Shown here one piece after another: positions 5,186-6,066 of a stretch of DNA of 6,066 nt. A model generated the notes under the pieces. The model worked only from the letters and a program-made list of their open reading frames with translations. It was not told the origin of the DNA and made no database searches. The DNA is taken from NCBI GenBank assembly GCA_005883695.1, contig VBBV01000008.1, positions 1-6,066 on the forward strand, given 5' to 3'. Numbering within the stretch: the first letter of the stretch is position 1; each line of letters begins with the position of its first letter. This stretch comes from Candidatus Bathyarchaeota archaeon (GTDB lineage Archaea > Thermoproteota > Bathyarchaeia > 40CM-2-53-6). The position numbers and the translations under genes were made by a program.

Positions 5186-6066
5186 TTGAATGGGAGCAAG
5201 TATGATGTTGTCATCGTTGGCGGTGGGCCTGGTGGACTTTCGGCTGCAGTCCATCTGTCAAAGAAAGGCCTAAAAGTGAAGGTCTTCGAGAAAAAGAAGA
5301 TTCTCGGCACACCAGTCCGATGCGGCGAATATTTTCCGGTCAAAGCCGAGATGGAGAAGCTTCTCCCAGGAGTCAAGAATCTCGACGTGATCGACGCGCC
5401 ACCAGAGGCCGTCGATACGACATGTCGTTCCATTCGTATGATAAGTCCGAGGGGACATGAGTTCGAGTTTCCATTCGGAGCTTACATTCTCGATCGGCAC
5501 ATTTTCGAGAGTCGCCTGGGAGATATTGCTCGAAGCCATGGTGCGGATATCGACATCGGTGTCCAAGCCCACTTTTTCCCGGATGATCAGGGAGGCTGGG
5601 TTGGTCCGACCCGGGAAAAATCGGTTCATGGAGACATTATCATTGCCGCAGACGGTTATCCGAGTGAGACCGCGGAGAGGGCCGGCCTTCCAGAAAGGGC
5701 CTATGCTGGTCCCTATGCGGTCGCCACGAACATTGAGTATCTGATGACCGACCTCAACGTCGAGCAGGATGTTGCAGAGATGTACATGGATCCTCGATAC
5801 TCGCCTGGAGGATATGGGTGGATAATTCCCAAGGGAAAGGGACGAGCGAACGTTGGAATTGGGATTAGGGAACCATATGTCAGGCGAGATTGGCAGATAC
5901 GGGATCTCCTCACTGGGTTTATTGAGAAGAACACGGTCGCGTCGAAACGGTTGGTCGGCGGAAACAAAGCTTCGATGATTGGCGATAGTCTTCCCGTTGA
6001 CGGGCCTCTTTCCCGGACCTATTCTGATCGGGTCATGGCCGTTGGCGATGCGGCTGGAATGGTCAT
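5186..6066 (+). CDS. Geranylgeranyl-reductase-family FAD-dependent oxidoreductase, 5' part
   Basis: The first 293 codons of a gene that leaves the right edge; full-length relatives are about 380-450 residues. The N-terminus is a Rossmann FAD-binding fold: KYDVVIVGGGPGGLSAAVHL with GGGPGG at 12-17 and an acidic strand end VKVFEKKK (31-38). The family-specific motif GTPVRCGEYFP (41-51) carries the Cys-Gly-Glu conserved in archaeal geranylgeranyl reductases. Further along are the family's ILDRHIFESRL (101-111), the second FAD contact IIIAADG (151-157), the substrate-side motif YGWIIPKGKGRANVGIGI (210-227) and the ribityl-binding VMAVGDAAGM (283-292). Such enzymes saturate the isoprenoid chains of archaeal membrane lipids, working at the membrane surface; some homologues act on other prenyl substrates, so the substrate is not certain. 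The start TTG at 5186 is chosen from the upstream GAGCTGATC; TTG at 5180 is the alternative. It is divergent from the pyrophosphatase gene. Confidence 0.88.
   Translation, partial: MNGSKYDVVIVGGGPGGLSAAVHLSKKGLKVKVFEKKKILGTPVRCGEYFPVKAEMEKLLPGVKNLDVIDAPPEAVDTTCRSIRMISPRGHEFEFPFGAYILDRHIFESRLGDIARSHGADIDIGVQAHFFPDDQGGWVGPTREKSVHGDIIIAADGYPSETAERAGLPERAYAGPYAVATNIEYLMTDLNVEQDVAEMYMDPRYSPGGYGWIIPKGKGRANVGIGIREPYVRRDWQIRDLLTGFIEKNTVASKRLVGGNKASMIGDSLPVDGPLSRTYSDRVMAVGDAAGMV

Noticed and set aside
5270..5967. Minus-strand open frames of 84-119 codons under the FAD reductase gene.
   Set aside because: They lie wholly within the plus-strand frame that carries all FAD and family motifs; no motif or initiation signal supports them.
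1..6066. CRISPR arrays, insertion sequences, tRNA or rRNA genes, attachment sites.
   Set aside because: No regularly spaced repeats, transposase motifs, terminal inverted repeats or tRNA-like cloverleaf segments were seen; coding regions leave only 16-165 base gaps.

Overview
The window is protein-coding almost end to end and looks archaeal. The evidence is A-type (archaeal/vacuolar-type) ATP synthase genes, a geranylgeranyl-reductase-family flavoprotein of the kind that saturates archaeal lipids, a TATA-box-like element ahead of the divergent genes, and Shine-Dalgarno-like sites in front of TTG starts. The lineage cannot be fixed from this stretch. A mesophilic or moderately thermophilic Thermoproteota-type archaeon (Bathyarchaeia or Nitrososphaeria-like) is a guess based on overall flavour, not a demonstrated placement.

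Layout. (1) Positions 2-1217, plus strand: the 3' end of atpK (membrane rotor proteolipid), overlapping atpC (central-stalk subunit C) by 20 bases. The plus-strand run ends there with a small palindrome and a T-run. The usual neighbours atpE, atpF, atpA, atpB and atpD do not follow. (2) Positions 5020 down to 1247, minus strand: a tight three-gene operon. It holds a full-length membrane-bound proton-pumping pyrophosphatase whose motif residues predict the K+-independent type, then a soluble coiled-coil protein that resembles only the N-terminal cytoplasmic half of A-type ATPase subunit I, then a 201-residue protein with an N-terminal helix-turn-helix-like region and a glycine-rich membrane-spanning C-terminus. 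(3) Positions 5021-5185: a divergent intergenic promoter region. (4) Positions 5186-6066, plus strand: the first 293 codons of a geranylgeranyl-reductase-family FAD protein that runs off the window.

Taken together this is an ion-gradient energy locus. The A-type ATP synthase couples the proton (or sodium) gradient to ATP, and the pyrophosphatase adds to the proton gradient using PPi left over from biosynthesis. The convergent operons place both machines side by side. The noteworthy part is the pair of accessory genes behind the pyrophosphatase: a stand-alone subunit-I-like stalk domain and a putative membrane-tethered DNA-binding protein. No rRNA, tRNA, CRISPR array, insertion sequence or obvious pseudogene was seen.
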